Made by a program: the position numbers and the translations under genes. Below are positions 6,080 to 6,483 of a stretch of 6,483 nt of DNA, piece after piece; position 1 is the first letter of the stretch, and the number at the start of each line of letters is the position of its first letter. Origin of the DNA: an uncultured Aliiroseovarius sp. (GTDB lineage: Bacteria; Pseudomonadota; Alphaproteobacteria; Rhodobacterales; Rhodobacteraceae); contig CALJDH010000161.1 of NCBI GenBank assembly GCA_938023895.1, positions 1-6,483 of the forward strand. Direction: 5' to 3'. The notes beneath the pieces are model-generated. The model saw only the letters and a program-made list of their open reading frames with translations. It ran no database searches and had not been told where the DNA came from.

Positions 6080-6412
6080 TTAGATATCCGTTTCACCCGG
6101 CGCGGGCGGATCAAGCGGGGTACGGCGGCGGATGATGATGTCGCCATTGGGCAGCACTTCCGGCGGGTGATAGACCTGCATGTCGCCGAATTTCTCGACC
6201 AGATCGGCCCAACCTTCGGCCCATTCGTCAGCCATCGGCTCCAATTCGTTGGCAAGCCCTTCCAATAGCAGCTGAAAACCCCGGTTCAACAGTTCGGCCC
6301 CTTCGGAAAGCTCGGGATTATCCGGTGGCGTGTCGTCCTGCGCAAAAGCAGGCGTGATCGCCAGAAGCATGGCAAGGGCGGTGGATGTCGCAATCTGTTT
6401 CATAAGACACAT
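6080..6412 (-). CDS. Small secreted acidic protein of unknown function (110 aa)
   Basis: The product starts MCLMKQIATSTALAM, with a Sec signal peptide whose likely cleavage is after AFA (22-24), giving a mature periplasmic protein of about 86 residues beginning QDDTPPDNP. The mature part has an acidic proline-rich lead, an amphipathic helix-forming stretch (about 36-75) rich in Leu, Glu and Trp, and the conserved-looking segment VLPNGDIIIRRR (86-97), then a proline/acidic tail. Short exported proteins of this type with the LPNGDIIIRR segment are, to my recollection, common in Rhodobacteraceae and sometimes labelled AAA+ ATPase in databases. No Walker A or B motif is present, so that label is unsupported. 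AGGA at 6421-6424, eight bases before the first ATG, supports this start over Met4 (6403). The gene lies 27 bases after an EEP-family gene on the same strand, so the two are probably co-transcribed. It converges with ppx. Confidence 0.85.
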   Translation of the reverse strand: MCLMKQIATSTALAMLLAITPAFAQDDTPPDNPELSEGAELLNRGFQLLLEGLANELEPMADEWAEGWADLVEKFGDMQVYHPPEVLPNGDIIIRRRTPLDPPAPGETDI

Positions 6413-6420
6413 GTAAGCGG

Positions 6421-6424
6421 TCCT
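6421..6424 (-). promoter_or_regulatory. Ribosome binding site deciding the start of the small secreted protein
   Basis: Read on the minus strand, AGGA lies eight bases before the ATG at 6412-6410 and 17 bases before the alternative ATG at 6403-6401. Spacing favours the upstream ATG, although the downstream one (MKQIAT...) would give a more typical signal peptide. Confidence 0.55.
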
Positions 6425-6439
6425 ATCCGAAATTGAAGA

Positions 6440-6483
6440 TCACAGCCTTAGATCAATCGACACCGGGAAATGATCCGAGGCCG
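6440..6483 (-). CDS. C-terminus of an endonuclease/exonuclease/phosphatase (EEP) family protein (partial)
   Basis: The minus-strand frame entering from the right edge reads ASDHFPVSIDLRL and stops at TGA (6442-6440). SDHFPV is the C-terminal catalytic signature of the EEP superfamily (exonuclease III/DNase I/sphingomyelinase fold). In it, Asp and His complete the metal-dependent phosphodiesterase active site just before the last beta strand. Only 13 residues are visible, so the substrate (DNA, RNA, phospholipid or small phosphoester) cannot be told. It lies 27 bases upstream of the small secreted protein gene on the same strand, suggesting one transcript. Confidence 0.72.
   Translation of the reverse strand, partial: ASDHFPVSIDLRL

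Noticed and set aside
6105..6120. GC-rich CCCGGCGCGGG hairpin near the ppx 3' end as a terminator
   Set aside because: The stem is only four base pairs with no T-run after it, and it lies inside the converging coding sequence.
6080..6412. AAA+ ATPase function for the 110-residue protein
   Set aside because: No Walker A, Walker B or sensor motifs are present, and the protein is short with a Sec signal peptide.
1..6483. Mobile elements, CRISPR arrays, tRNA genes, riboswitches or phage genes
   Set aside because: I saw no terminal inverted repeats, transposase-like frames, regularly spaced repeats or tRNA-like cloverleaf sequences. Nearly all of the window is accounted for by core genes.

Overview
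The window is an ordinary-looking chromosomal core region of a high-GC alphaproteobacterium. It most likely comes from the Rhodobacteraceae (Roseobacter group). This rests on protein character (an AI-2E family permease beginning MPLPVQTQ, a short HdaA-type DnaA homologue, a 732-residue Ppk1 and a Ppx with an acidic N-terminal extension), on the gene order permease-hdaA-ppk-ppx, and on strong G/C preference at third codon positions. No mobile elements, tRNAs, rRNAs or CRISPR arrays are visible, and I see no frameshifts or broken genes.

Layout: (1) Bases 2-100 hold the 3' end of an unidentified plus-strand gene. Its stop codon directly abuts the stop of a small convergent lipoprotein gene (101-292, minus). 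(2) A 178-base divergent intergenic region (293-470) precedes the main plus-strand cluster. (3) The cluster is an AI-2E/PerM family permease (471-1559), an HdaA-like DnaA regulator (1559-2242, sharing one base with the permease gene), polyphosphate kinase ppk (2284-4482) and exopolyphosphatase ppx (4532-6073). (4) Converging on ppx with a 6-base gap is a minus-strand gene for a small secreted acidic protein (6080-6412). Upstream of it lies the last part of an endonuclease/exonuclease/phosphatase (EEP) family gene (6440-6483, running off the window).

How the genes fit together: Ppk makes polyphosphate from ATP and Ppx degrades it from the ends, so the pair sets the polyphosphate pool. HdaA, with the DNA-loaded sliding clamp, is expected to switch DnaA off after replication has started. 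Placing it in the same directional cluster as ppk/ppx invites, but does not prove, a link between phosphate/energy state and replication control.

The most interesting non-coding signals are in the two short gaps flanking ppk. Before ppk there is an 11-bp-period direct repeat of CGTCAC (Pho-box-like geometry), followed by a TAGAGT -10-like hexamer only six bases before an ATG that has no clear Shine-Dalgarno sequence. Before ppx there is a TTGAGT-N17-TAGAGT promoter candidate whose -35 overlaps the ppk stop codon and whose spacer contains the palindrome TGTCTGACA. I did not find a convincing new biological system. The two uncharacterised exported small proteins and these regulatory candidates are the items worth a second look.
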